26,549 nt of DNA from UBA4246 sp045113695 (GTDB taxonomy: Bacteria; Bacillota; Clostridia; Christensenellales; Aristaeellaceae), in assembly GCA_045113695.1 (NCBI GenBank), contig JBGUJG010000075.1:1-26549 (forward strand), in the 5' to 3' direction. Made by a program: the position numbers and the translations under genes. Shown piece after piece: positions 1 to 6,527 of this stretch. Within the stretch, counting starts at the first letter, position 1; each line of letters begins with the position of its first letter. The notes beneath the pieces are model-generated. The model was given only the letters and a program-made list of their open reading frames with translations, did no database searches and was not told where the DNA came from.

Positions 1-60
1 GGAGTTAAGTTGTTTTCCTTACTAAGGGTTTATTCCTGCTCCGCAAAAATGGTTGCCCGG

Positions 61-118
61 GGCCTGCCGGCCCGCTGTTCGCTGAAAATATGCCACCGGC
101 ATATTTTCCGGGCGCTCA
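61..118 (+). repeat. Palindromic repeat, copy A
   Basis: First of three copies of a GC-rich element. It runs from GGCCTGCCGGCCCG to CGGGCGCTCA. Its centre is a perfect 11-bp hairpin, 84-94 paired with 98-108, with loop ACC. An outer 5-bp helix GCCCG/CGGGC (70-74 with 109-113) encloses it, leaving a 9-nt one-sided bulge (75-83). The inner stem differs from copies B and C, yet every change is matched on the other arm. A second conserved module, CATGTCGCTGCTGCGGAT at 134-151, follows; it recurs near copy C with one mismatch. Confidence 0.85.
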
Positions 119-170
119 CAGCCCCGCGCCGCGCATGTCGCTGCTGCGGATTTAAAATGGAGGGGCTTCC

Positions 171-230
171 AGGGCCTGCCGGCCCGTTCTTCGCTGAAAA
201 CAGGCCACCGGCCTGTTTTCCGGGCGCTCA
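171..230 (+). repeat. Palindromic repeat, copy B
   Basis: Same orientation as copy A, about 110 bases downstream. The inner 11-bp hairpin is 196-206 with 210-220, loop ACC. The outer helix GCCCG/CGGGC is 182-186 with 221-225, with a 9-nt left bulge (187-195). The flanks GGCCTGCCGGCCCG and CCGGGCGCTCA are identical to copy A, while the variable part of the stem (CAGG/CCTG here, TATG/CATA in A) has changed on both arms. Confidence 0.85.
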
Positions 231-319
231 GAACCCCACCAAACCTCCCAGGGATTGTTGATTTCCTGATAATCTCTGTTGCACAACTTGTTCTGATTTA
301 CAATTCTTTTGATTAAAAC

Positions 320-361
320 GGGGATGTTGCAGTTTTGACTTTGCAACATCCCCTGTTTTTT
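320..361 (+). terminator. Rho-independent terminator upstream of ctsR
   Basis: A perfect 12-bp stem (320-331 with 342-353) with a 10-nt loop is followed by TG and a run of T. Flanking AAAAC and GTTTT make it usable on the minus strand as well. No gene in the window ends just before it, so it probably ends transcription entering from the left, or an unannotated short RNA. Confidence 0.8.
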
Positions 362-397
362 ACGAGAACAAAACTTTCTTTTTGAGGGCCCGGCTAC

Positions 398-448
398 TTG
401 CGTCCGGGGAAAAAGTATGTTATACTTCGATAGTCAAAGATAGTCAGT
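398..448 (+). promoter_or_regulatory. ctsR promoter with CtsR operator
   Basis: The -10 is TATACT (421-426), 17 nt after a weak -35 beginning TTG (398-403). A CtsR heptad direct repeat follows: AGTCAAA (432-438), spacer GAT, AGTCAGT (442-448). This matches the family consensus RGTCAAA-NAN-RGTCAAA at 12 of 14 positions. It covers the expected transcription start and lies just before the ribosome binding site AAGGAG (456-461), so CtsR very likely represses its own operon. Confidence 0.8.
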
Positions 449-469
449 TGACAGGAAGGAGAAGGCGGT

Positions 470-994
470 ATGCGGCTGAGCGATACCATTGAAAGTTTTA
501 TCAAAGAGCTGCTGGGGTCGTCCGAAGAAGACGGCGTGGAACTGAAGCGGAACGAACTGGCGGAATATTTCGGATGCGCTCCTTCCCAGATCAACTATGT
601 GCTGTCCACCCGCTTTACGCCGGACCACGGATACATGATCGAATCCCGCCGCGGCGGGGGCGGCTGTATCCGGATCGTTCATGTGGAGCGGAATCAGGGG
701 GATTATCTGGATTACCTGATCCGGGAGCGGGTCGGCCTGAGCCTGGCGGACAAGGACGCCCAGCTGCTGCTGCGGCAGCTGGTGGAAAGCGGTACCGTCT
801 CCCGGGAAGACGGGATGATGATCGCCTCGGCCCTGTCCCCCCAGGCGCTGAGCGTTCCCGTGCCGGAAACCGTCAAGTGCGCCCTGCGGGCGCGGATCAT
901 GCGGAGCATGCTGCTCAACATCGCCCGGCGGAACCAGCGGGCCAAGCAGCCCGCCGCCACCGCCCTGATCCGCATCGAACGGTCCGAAGGCTGA
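470..994 (+). CDS. ctsR: CtsR, transcriptional repressor of stress genes
   Basis: CtsR is the Bacillota repressor of class III heat-shock genes such as clp ATPases and proteases; its winged-helix DNA-binding domain acts as a thermosensor. The 174-residue length is slightly longer than usual (about 150). The N-terminus (LSDTIESFIKELL) and the segment QINYVLSTRFTPDHGYMIES, then the glycine-rich RRGGGGCIRI wing at about residues 61-70, are the family signature. The start has AAGGAG 8 nt upstream. A CtsR box overlaps its promoter, and clpC follows. The usual middle genes mcsA and mcsB are absent. Identification is secure from the motifs, position and operator. Confidence 0.95.
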   Translation: MRLSDTIESFIKELLGSSEEDGVELKRNELAEYFGCAPSQINYVLSTRFTPDHGYMIESRRGGGGCIRIVHVERNQGDYLDYLIRERVGLSLADKDAQLLLRQLVESGTVSREDGMMIASALSPQALSVPVPETVKCALRARIMRSMLLNIARRNQRAKQPAATALIRIERSEG

Positions 995-1020
995 CGGCCC
1001 GGGAGACAGAAACCATTCCG

Positions 1021-1053
1021 CATTATGCATTATGCATTATGAATTATGAATTA
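1021..1053 (+). repeat. Heptamer tandem repeat between ctsR and clpC
   Basis: Three exact copies of CATTATG (1021-1041) are followed by AATTATG and AATTA. The tract is AT-rich within GC-rich surroundings and ends 4 nt before the clpC ribosome binding site. It lies in the ctsR-clpC intergenic region, where mcsAB often sits in relatives. Copy number could vary by slippage. Confidence 0.85.
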
Positions 1054-1066
1054 GTCTGGAGGTTCT

Positions 1067-3538
1067 ATGCCGGTATTTGGTCGTTTTGATTATCGCGCGC
1101 AGAGCGTGATGAATATATCCAGGCAGGCGGCGATCCGCATGCGCCACGCCTTCATCGGGTCAGAGCATCTGCTGCTGGCCCTGCTGACGGTCGCCCGGGG
1201 AATCGTGCCGGGGTTGCCTGAATCGGTCAACGTGAACAACGTCAATACCGCCATCCGCGAGGTGGCGGGGGAAGGGGAAAACGCTCCTTCCCGCCTGGAG
1301 CTGAGCCCGCACCTGAAAGCCATCATGGAGCACGCTGTGCTGGCGGCCAACCAGGGCGGCCAGGCGCTGGTGACCTGCTATCAGCTCTGGGGCGCCATGC
1401 TGTCCGAAAAGGAATCCACCGCCGTGCGGATCCTGGTGGGCATGGGCTGCGATCCCGATCAGCTGAAGCGCTCGATGGTGCCGCCGGAAAACAAGCCCCA
1501 GGCCCAGCCTACCGTGCGTCTGCAGTTCGGCCCGGCCGTACAGGAAGAAAAGGGCCAGCAGGACGACCGGCCCGCTTACCTGCGCTACGGGCGCGACCTG
1601 ACCGAAGCGGCGAAGAACGGCGAGCTCGACCCGGTCATCGGGCGGGAGCGGGAAACGGAGCGGATGGTGCAGATCCTGTCCCGCCGCACGAAGAACAACC
1701 CCGTCCTGATCGGCGAGCCCGGGGTCGGCAAGAGCGCCGTGGCGGAGGGCCTCGCCGAGCTGATGGCCGGGGGGCAGCCGCCCGCCGCCCTGGTGGGCAA
1801 AAAGCTGATCGCCATCGACCTGGCCAGCATGGTGGCCGGCAGCAAGTTCCGCGGGGAGTTTGAGGAGAGGGTGCGCGCCGTCGTGGAGGATACGAAGAAG
1901 GACGGCAATATCATCCTGTTTATCGACGAGATGCAGCAGCTGGTCGGGGCCGGGAAGGCCGAGGGCAGCATGGACGCGGCCGGCATCATGAAGCCTGCCC
2001 TCTCCCGCGGGGAGATCCAGCTGATCGGCGCGACGACCCTGGACGATTACCGTAAGTCCATCGAAAAAGACGCGGCCCTGTCCCGCAGGTTCCAGCCGGT
2101 GATGGTCGAGGAGCCGGACGATGAAACGACGTTCCGGATCCTGCAGGGGCTCCGCCATCTGTATGAGGAGCACCACCATCTGGAAATCACGGACGAGGCC
2201 CTGCGGGAAGCGGTGCGCCTGTCCCGCCGCTATATCCAGGACCGCTTTGAGCCGGACAAGGCCATCGACCTGATGGACGAGGCCGCCTCCCGCGTGCGGA
2301 TGCGGACGCTCCCGCAGCCGCTCAACCAGGATGCGGAGGAAAAGGAACTGACGATCATCCGCGAGCAGAAGCAGGAAGCGATCGACACCCAGGACTATGA
2401 GAAGGCCGCCACCCTCCGCTCCAGCGAGCTGCGCCTGTCCGAAAAGCTCCGCTCCGAGAAAGAGGCGTGGGAAGAAAAACGCCGGGCGATCAGCGGCCAG
2501 GTGACCGCGGACGACATCGCCCAGGTGGTCGCCCTGTGGACCGGCATCCCGGCCCACCGCCTGAACGAGAACGATTCGGAAAAGCTCCTTCATCTGGAGG
2601 ATACCCTGCACGCGTGGGTGGTCGGCCAGCACGAGGCGGTCAGCGCGGTTTCCAAGGCGATCCGCCGGGCCCGGGCCGGGCTCAAGGATCCGAAGCGGCC
2701 GATGGGTTCCTTCCTCTTCCTCGGGCCGACCGGCGTCGGCAAGACGGAGCTGTGCAAAGCCCTGGCGCAGGCCCTCTTCGGGGATGAAAGCGCGATGATC
2801 CGGCTGGACATGTCCGAATATATGGAGAAGCACACGGTCTCCCGCATGGTCGGTTCCCCGCCGGGCTACGTGGGCTATGAAGAGGGCGGCCAGCTGACCG
2901 AGGCGGTGCGCCGCCGGCCGTATTCGGTGGTCCTGTTCGACGAGATCGAAAAGGCCCATCCGGACGTGTTCAACATGCTCCTGCAGATCCTCGAGGACGG
3001 CCGCCTGACCGACAACACCGGCCGGGTAGTCAGCTTTGCCAACACGGTCATCGTGATGACCTCCAATACCGGGGCGAAAATGATCCGCACAGGCGTCGTC
3101 GGCTTCGGCGGCGGAATCGGCGGAGAGTACACCTACGAGCAGATGAAGGGCAAGATCCTGAGCGAACTGAAGAATACGTTCCGTCCGGAGTTCCTGAACC
3201 GGATCGACGAGACGATCGTCTTCCACCCGCTGAACCGGGACGATACCCGGCAGATCGCTTTCATGATGATCCGGGAGGTGGAGGAGCGGCTGCGCGAACA
3301 GGGCATCACCCTGGTCTGCGACGAAACCGTCGCCGAGCAGCTGGCGGAAGAAGGCTATGACGAGGCCTTCGGCGCCAGGCCCCTGCGCCGCGTGGTCCAG
3401 CACCGGCTGGAAGACACGCTGAGCGAGGAACTCCTGTCCGGCCGGATCCACATCGGCGATCAGGTCACCGCCCGGGCGGAAAACGGGGAGCTCATCTATA
3501 CCAGCGTCAAAGGAGAGCCGCTGCTGATCGAGGCGTAA
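1067..3538 (+). CDS. clpC: ClpC, AAA+ unfoldase of the ClpCP protease
   Basis: ClpC unfolds proteins and feeds them to ClpP in the cytoplasm. The 823 residues show the Clp N-domain (about 1-140; FGRF start and GSEHLLLALL), first AAA+ with Walker A GEPGVGKS (216-223) and Walker B LFIDE (284-288), a UVR-type middle segment (about 428-470), and second AAA+ with GPTGVGKT (553-560) and LFDEIEKAH (623-631). A VGF tripeptide near 678-680 fits the ClpP-docking loop. In the first Walker B the usual DEIH is DEMQ. GGAGG stands only 4 nt before the ATG; the start is supported by family alignment. It lies 72 nt after ctsR and shares its CtsR-controlled promoter. No clpP is in the window. Confidence 0.96.
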   Translation: MPVFGRFDYRAQSVMNISRQAAIRMRHAFIGSEHLLLALLTVARGIVPGLPESVNVNNVNTAIREVAGEGENAPSRLELSPHLKAIMEHAVLAANQGGQALVTCYQLWGAMLSEKESTAVRILVGMGCDPDQLKRSMVPPENKPQAQPTVRLQFGPAVQEEKGQQDDRPAYLRYGRDLTEAAKNGELDPVIGRERETERMVQILSRRTKNNPVLIGEPGVGKSAVAEGLAELMAGGQPPAALVGKKLIAIDLASMVAGSKFRGEFEERVRAVVEDTKKDGNIILFIDEMQQLVGAGKAEGSMDAAGIMKPALSRGEIQLIGATTLDDYRKSIEKDAALSRRFQPVMVEEPDDETTFRILQGLRHLYEEHHHLEITDEALREAVRLSRRYIQDRFEPDKAIDLMDEAASRVRMRTLPQPLNQDAEEKELTIIREQKQEAIDTQDYEKAATLRSSELRLSEKLRSEKEAWEEKRRAISGQVTADDIAQVVALWTGIPAHRLNENDSEKLLHLEDTLHAWVVGQHEAVSAVSKAIRRARAGLKDPKRPMGSFLFLGPTGVGKTELCKALAQALFGDESAMIRLDMSEYMEKHTVSRMVGSPPGYVGYEEGGQLTEAVRRRPYSVVLFDEIEKAHPDVFNMLLQILEDGRLTDNTGRVVSFANTVIVMTSNTGAKMIRTGVVGFGGGIGGEYTYEQMKGKILSELKNTFRPEFLNRIDETIVFHPLNRDDTRQIAFMMIREVEERLREQGITLVCDETVAEQLAEEGYDEAFGARPLRRVVQHRLEDTLSEELLSGRIHIGDQVTARAENGELIYTSVKGEPLLIEA

Positions 3539-3559
3539 GCGGAAGCGGGAGGAAAAAAC

Positions 3560-4153
3560 ATGGAACTGGTGATTGCCAGCAACAATCAGGGGAAGATCAA
3601 AGAGTACCGGGACATTCTGGAGCCGCTGGGCTTCCGGGTGTTTTCCCTGGAGGACAAAGGCCTGGAGATCGAGGTGGAGGAAACCGGGGCCACATTCGCC
3701 GAGAACGCGATCCTCAAAGCGGAGGCGGTCCACGAGCGGACCCACGGCTGGGTCCTGTCGGACGACAGCGGCCTGTCGGTGGACGCGTTGAACGGGGAGC
3801 CGGGCATTTATTCTGCCCGCTACCGGGGCCTGCCGACGGAGCACGAGCGCCGGATGGCCGTACTGCAGGGCCTGGAAAACCAGGAAGACCGGAGCGCGCG
3901 CTTCGTCTGCTGCATCTGCCTGATCGACGATACGGGGGACAAGCACCTGTTCACCGGCATCTGGCGCGGGACCATCGCCCTGGCGGAGGAAGGGATCAAC
4001 GGGTTCGGCTACGACCCCATCTTTATCTCCGAGGACGGGGACGGCAGGACGACCGCCAGCATGCCCCTTTCCTTCAAGGAAACCTATTCCCACCGGGCGA
4101 AGGCGGTCAGACAGCTGACGAGCTATCTGAATTCGCTGGCGGAGGAAAGCTGA
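3560..4153 (+). CDS. rdgB: RdgB/HAM1 family XTP/dITP diphosphatase
   Basis: This enzyme hydrolyses non-canonical purine triphosphates (dITP, XTP, ITP) to monophosphates, keeping deaminated bases out of DNA and RNA. The 197 residues match the family's usual length. Signatures visible are SNNQGKIKE (7-15), SDDSGLSVDALNGEPGIYSA (67-86) with the metal-binding acidic residues, and GFGYDPIF near 145-152. GGGAGG precedes the ATG by 7 nt. It begins 21 nt after clpC with no terminator between, so it is probably the last gene of the ctsR operon, making it stress-inducible here by inference. Confidence 0.95.
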   Translation: MELVIASNNQGKIKEYRDILEPLGFRVFSLEDKGLEIEVEETGATFAENAILKAEAVHERTHGWVLSDDSGLSVDALNGEPGIYSARYRGLPTEHERRMAVLQGLENQEDRSARFVCCICLIDDTGDKHLFTGIWRGTIALAEEGINGFGYDPIFISEDGDGRTTASMPLSFKETYSHRAKAVRQLTSYLNSLAEES

Positions 4154-4178
4154 ATTGTGTCCGGATTGTGGCAGGGGA

Positions 4179-4207
4179 TTGACGGGAACGCCGGACAGCG
4201 GTAATAT
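4179..4207 (+). promoter_or_regulatory. Sigma-A promoter of the Mn riboswitch operon
   Basis: TTGACG (4179-4184), 17-nt spacer, TAATAT (4202-4207). The predicted start near 4214 coincides with the first base of the riboswitch P1 helix, so the transcript would begin with the aptamer. Arms TGTCCGG (4158-4164) and CCGGACA (4191-4197) bracket the -35 region; no role assigned. Confidence 0.8.
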
Positions 4208-4213
4208 ATTTCT

Positions 4214-4347
4214 CGCAAGGGAGTAGTCAGCCGGCCGGCGGCCGGATTTGATCACCGTCACCCGATGGAGGAATCTCCGTCCGGTCCAAATGAAATGACA
4301 AGACTTGCGCTGATGGCCGAGAGGCCCGGCGCGGGTCTTTTTGTTTT
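4214..4347 (+). promoter_or_regulatory. yybP-ykoY manganese riboswitch with terminator platform
   Basis: P1 is CGCAAG (4214-4219) with CTTGCG (4304-4309). Next to it are the two conserved segments of the family: GGGAGTAG (4219-4226) and CAAGA (4299-4303). The second arm has a helix ATTTG/CAAAT, the conserved CGTCA (4256-4260) and CGG (4282-4284), and a hairpin GATGGAG-GAAT-CTCCGTC. Downstream, 4300-4310 can pair with 4329-4339 as an 11-bp helix with two G-U pairs, enclosing GGCC-GAGA-GGCC and followed by T-runs at 4338-4347. That terminator uses the P1 3' strand, so ligand-stabilised P1 and the terminator exclude each other. This predicts expression on when Mn2+ is bound, as known for this class. 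No Mn transporter is immediately downstream. Confidence 0.9.
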
Positions 4348-4388
4348 ACCCCGCCGGGCGGACCGGAAAAAAGAAAGGAGACAGAACA

Positions 4389-4580
4389 ATGAGGATCTTC
4401 ATTCTGATCATGGCCTGGGTGTACCGTTTCCAGATTGCCCGTTTCCTGGGCCGCACGCTCCGGGTCGGCGGCGAATTCTTCCGCCGCCTGTCGGAGGAGA
4501 AGGCAGCCGAGAGGGCGCAGGCCCAGGACTACGCCGGCCCGCACGGCGGCTTTGACGCAAACGGCCGCCGCCCGTACTGA
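4389..4580 (+). CDS. Small basic protein behind the Mn riboswitch
   Basis: A 63-residue protein I do not recognise. The first 12 residues are hydrophobic (MRIFILIMAWVY), followed by a basic, amphipathic stretch to about residue 33 and a polar, charged tail ending in RRPY. This suggests a peripheral or single-pass inner-membrane protein. The chosen ATG follows AAAGGAG by about 10 nt and is 42 nt past the riboswitch terminator; an in-frame upstream ATG at 4341 lies inside the terminator T-run and is unlikely. It is the first gene under the Mn riboswitch, so its expression should rise with Mn2+. Whether it modulates a transporter, like other short Mn-linked proteins, is speculation. Confidence 0.75.
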   Translation: MRIFILIMAWVYRFQIARFLGRTLRVGGEFFRRLSEEKAAERAQAQDYAGPHGGFDANGRRPY

Positions 4581-4667
4581 CAGGTTCCTGCTCTGACCCT
4601 GTATGTTCCGCTGCTTTTCAGCTGATGCTTCCGTGCTGCCATATGCCGGTGAAAGGAGGCTGTATCC

Positions 4668-5036
4668 GTGTTTTTCCTGTTTCTGATCCTGCTGATTGTG
4701 TTTCTTGCCAATAAGAATTCTGTCCGCCAGGCCCGTCTGAACCGCGATCTGGCCGCCCTGCGCAGGGAAAAGACGGAAGCGGCGCTCGCCGCCCGCCGCG
4801 CCCAGGCCCGGATCGATCAGATCGAAGCGGCGCGCGCCCTCCCGGCTGCCGGAAGAGCGCAGGTAGTCATCGACGGCACCCGGATCTCCGTTTCCGGCCC
4901 TGTGCAGGTCGTGGTGAAAGGCCATCCTGTGAGCGGCGTGGCGCCTGCCGACGCTCAGACCACCGTATACCTGGCATCAGAGCATGAAGGCTGCAGGGAC
5001 TGCGGACCGGCCGCCGGCGGATGGGTTCAATTCTGA
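4668..5036 (+). CDS. Membrane-anchored coiled-coil protein, second gene of the Mn riboswitch operon
   Basis: A 122-residue protein with no family I recognise. The start is GTG with GGAGG 8 nt upstream. Residues 2-14 (FFLFLILLIVFLA) form one membrane segment. About 18-56 is a charged, alanine-rich coiled coil. Residues 64-90 look like short beta strands (AQVVIDGTRISVSGPVQVVV). The C-terminus has H106, C109 and C112 (HEGCRDC), a possible metal or redox site. It follows the 63-residue gene by 87 nt with no terminator between, so both should be on one Mn-controlled transcript. Base composition is like the neighbours. Confidence 0.75.
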   Translation: MFFLFLILLIVFLANKNSVRQARLNRDLAALRREKTEAALAARRAQARIDQIEAARALPAAGRAQVVIDGTRISVSGPVQVVVKGHPVSGVAPADAQTTVYLASEHEGCRDCGPAAGGWVQF

Positions 5037-5048
5037 GTTGACTTCATG

Positions 5049-5080
5049 GGGGGCTGCTGTACAGCCCCCTGTGACTTTTT
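5049..5080 (+). terminator. Terminator after the riboswitch operon
   Basis: GGGGGCTG (5049-5056) pairs with CAGCCCCC (5062-5069) around a 5-nt loop. TTTTT follows after a TGTGAC spacer, which makes it weaker than a textbook terminator. It separates the riboswitch operon from the peptidase promoter. Confidence 0.6.
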
Positions 5081-5081
5081 C

Positions 5082-5110
5082 TTGAATCTCAGCGCATCTT
5101 CTGGTAAACT
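5082..5110 (+). promoter_or_regulatory. Promoter of the M28 peptidase gene
   Basis: TTGAAT (5082-5087), 17-nt spacer, TAAACT (5105-5110). It lies between the terminator and the peptidase ribosome binding site GGAGG (5122-5126), so the peptidase probably has independent transcription. Confidence 0.65.
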
Positions 5111-5133
5111 GAACCGCGGACGGAGGTGGCGGT

Positions 5134-6081
5134 ATGAATCAACGGCAGACGGAAGATTACCTTTCCCGGATCGACCGGGAGTTCCCGGTCCGGAACAGCG
5201 CGGAACAGAAACAGGCGTTCCGCGCCTGGGCGCTCGGGGAAGCTGAACAAATCGGGTTCTCTCAGGCGAAAGCGGTCAACGCCGAAGGACATGAGAACCT
5301 GATCTTCGGCCGTCCGGATACCGCCCGGGTGATTTTCACCGCGCATTACGATACGCCCAGGCGAGCGCTGCTGCCCAACCTGATGCTGGTCACCAACCGG
5401 GTCCTGTTCTGGGCATACCATCTGGGGACCGTGCTGGCAATGCTGGGCGTCTCCCTCGGAACGGCTTTCGCTGTGAGAAACATCCTGAATCTAGACTGGC
5501 ATCATCTGCCATCCCGGCTGCTCGTGCTGGCCGTGTATCTGGCCGTCTACGGCGGGCTGTTTTTCCTGCTGATGCGGGGGCCGGCCAACAGGAGGAACCG
5601 CAACGACAACACCTCCGGTACGGCCGCCGTGATGGAACTGATGCACCGGAACGGGGAAAAGGACGGGATGGCCTGTATCCTTTTTGACAATGAAGAAAAG
5701 GGCAAGAAGGGCAGCAGGGCGTTTGCCAAAGCAAACCAGGCCGTAAAAGAAAACACCCTGATCGTCAATCTGGACTGCGTGGGCAATGGGGACACGTTCA
5801 TCTTCAGCCCATCGTCTAAAGCCGAAGCAAATCCTCTGTATACCCGGCTGAAAAACACTGTCAGCCAGACAGGCCTGAACGCCTGCTTTTTCCCTGCCGG
5901 GAAAGCGCAGATGAACAGCGACCACAAAAGCTTCGATCAGGGCATCGGCGTCTGCGCCTGCAGTTACAAGCCGAAGATCGGCTATTACACCGGGCGGATC
6001 CATACGTCCGGGGATACCGTGGCGGAGCCTGCGAATATCGAACGGCTGGCGGATGCTCTGAGCCGGTTTTTGGAAGGCTGA
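5134..6081 (+). CDS. Membrane-embedded M28 family zinc peptidase
   Basis: M28 peptidases are two-zinc aminopeptidases. All expected ligands are present in order: H71 and D73 (TAHYDT), bridging D158 (RNDNTSGTA), general base E187 and ligand E188 (FDNEEKG), D214 (NLDCVG) and H290 (IHTSGDT). What is unusual is a hydrophobic insert between the first and second ligand motifs: residues about 87-118 and 127-147 form two or three membrane segments. Without signal peptide, the protein is probably held in the membrane by this internal hairpin, with the active site on one face. Length is 315. GGAGG precedes the ATG by 7 nt. Substrate unknown. Confidence 0.88.
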   Translation: MNQRQTEDYLSRIDREFPVRNSAEQKQAFRAWALGEAEQIGFSQAKAVNAEGHENLIFGRPDTARVIFTAHYDTPRRALLPNLMLVTNRVLFWAYHLGTVLAMLGVSLGTAFAVRNILNLDWHHLPSRLLVLAVYLAVYGGLFFLLMRGPANRRNRNDNTSGTAAVMELMHRNGEKDGMACILFDNEEKGKKGSRAFAKANQAVKENTLIVNLDCVGNGDTFIFSPSSKAEANPLYTRLKNTVSQTGLNACFFPAGKAQMNSDHKSFDQGIGVCACSYKPKIGYYTGRIHTSGDTVAEPANIERLADALSRFLEG

Positions 6082-6167
6082 ACGGGCGGGCTGCCCCCTG
6101 TTGTAAATGTGGGTACGAGGATTATTTCCGGGATGTTTCTTGTTTATTCATGAGGTGATAAACTTGG

Positions 6168-6356
6168 ATGGCGGTGATTTTTATAAAAAAACGGTTTTAT
6201 ATTTTTGTTGATATTCTTGCAATATGTGCTATTCTGGTGCGTATTTTTGATCATTTTCATCCTGTCAGCATATGGTTAATCGTCCTGTCTTACGCTATTA
6301 TATTCATTGATTTAATTGCCAACATCATTTATTTTATTAATAGTAGGAAGCATTGA
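6168..6356 (+). CDS. AT-rich small two-helix membrane protein
   Basis: A 62-residue protein of unknown function with a basic N-terminus (KKRF) and two membrane segments, about 10-26 and 33-56, ending in a basic tail (NSRKH). A GAGGTG site lies 10 nt before the ATG. The gene and its flanks (about 6110-6475) are strikingly AT-rich compared with the surrounding sequence, consistent with acquired DNA or a decayed region. After it, 6357-6470 holds nothing I can name. Hydrophobicity supports a real gene, but it could be a fortuitous frame. Confidence 0.5.
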   Translation: MAVIFIKKRFYIFVDILAICAILVRIFDHFHPVSIWLIVLSYAIIFIDLIANIIYFINSRKH

Positions 6357-6470
6357 TTGGAATATTCAGTACGTATTTGGAAAACACATTGGACGGTTCT
6401 CTGTTCCCCGGAAACAACAGCAGAATGAAACTGATCCGCAGCATGCCTGTACTGACGGTCATTGAACAAT

Positions 6471-6520
6471 AAAAAAAGAATCCCCGCGTCGTCTGGTCTG
6501 ACCCGGCACAGCGCGGGGAT
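6471..6520 (-). terminator. Terminator of the phosphatase-MATE-isomerase operon
   Basis: Read on the minus strand, ATCCCCGCG pairs with CGCGGGGAT (6512-6520 with 6480-6488), with a 23-nt loop, followed by TTC and a run of seven T (6477-6471). It begins 7 nt after the isomerase stop. Confidence 0.85.
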
Positions 6521-6527
6521 CTGTGTA

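Larger units (their letters stand above)
1..469. other. Gene-free left edge: repeats, terminator and ctsR control region
   Basis: I see no convincing gene here. Bases 61-230 hold two copies of a palindromic repeat, described separately. Bases 240-319 are AT-richer and carry no feature I can name. A strong terminator lies at 320-361, and 398-448 is the promoter and operator of ctsR. Short open frames across 10-349 read straight through the palindromes, have no ribosome binding site and give Cys/Pro/Arg-rich composition, so I do not call them genes. Confidence 0.7.

Noticed and set aside
10..261. Open frame of 83 codons through repeats A and B
   Set aside because: No ribosome binding site; composition dictated by the palindromes.
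1160..4261. Very long minus-strand open frame (over 1000 codons) opposite clpC and rdgB
   Set aside because: It is the mirror of GC-rich coding sequence on the other strand; its product is low-complexity and clpC is certain.
6347..6472. Short frame ending in LTVIEQ after the small membrane protein
   Set aside because: No start codon with ribosome binding site and no recognisable homology; mentioned only as a possible remnant.
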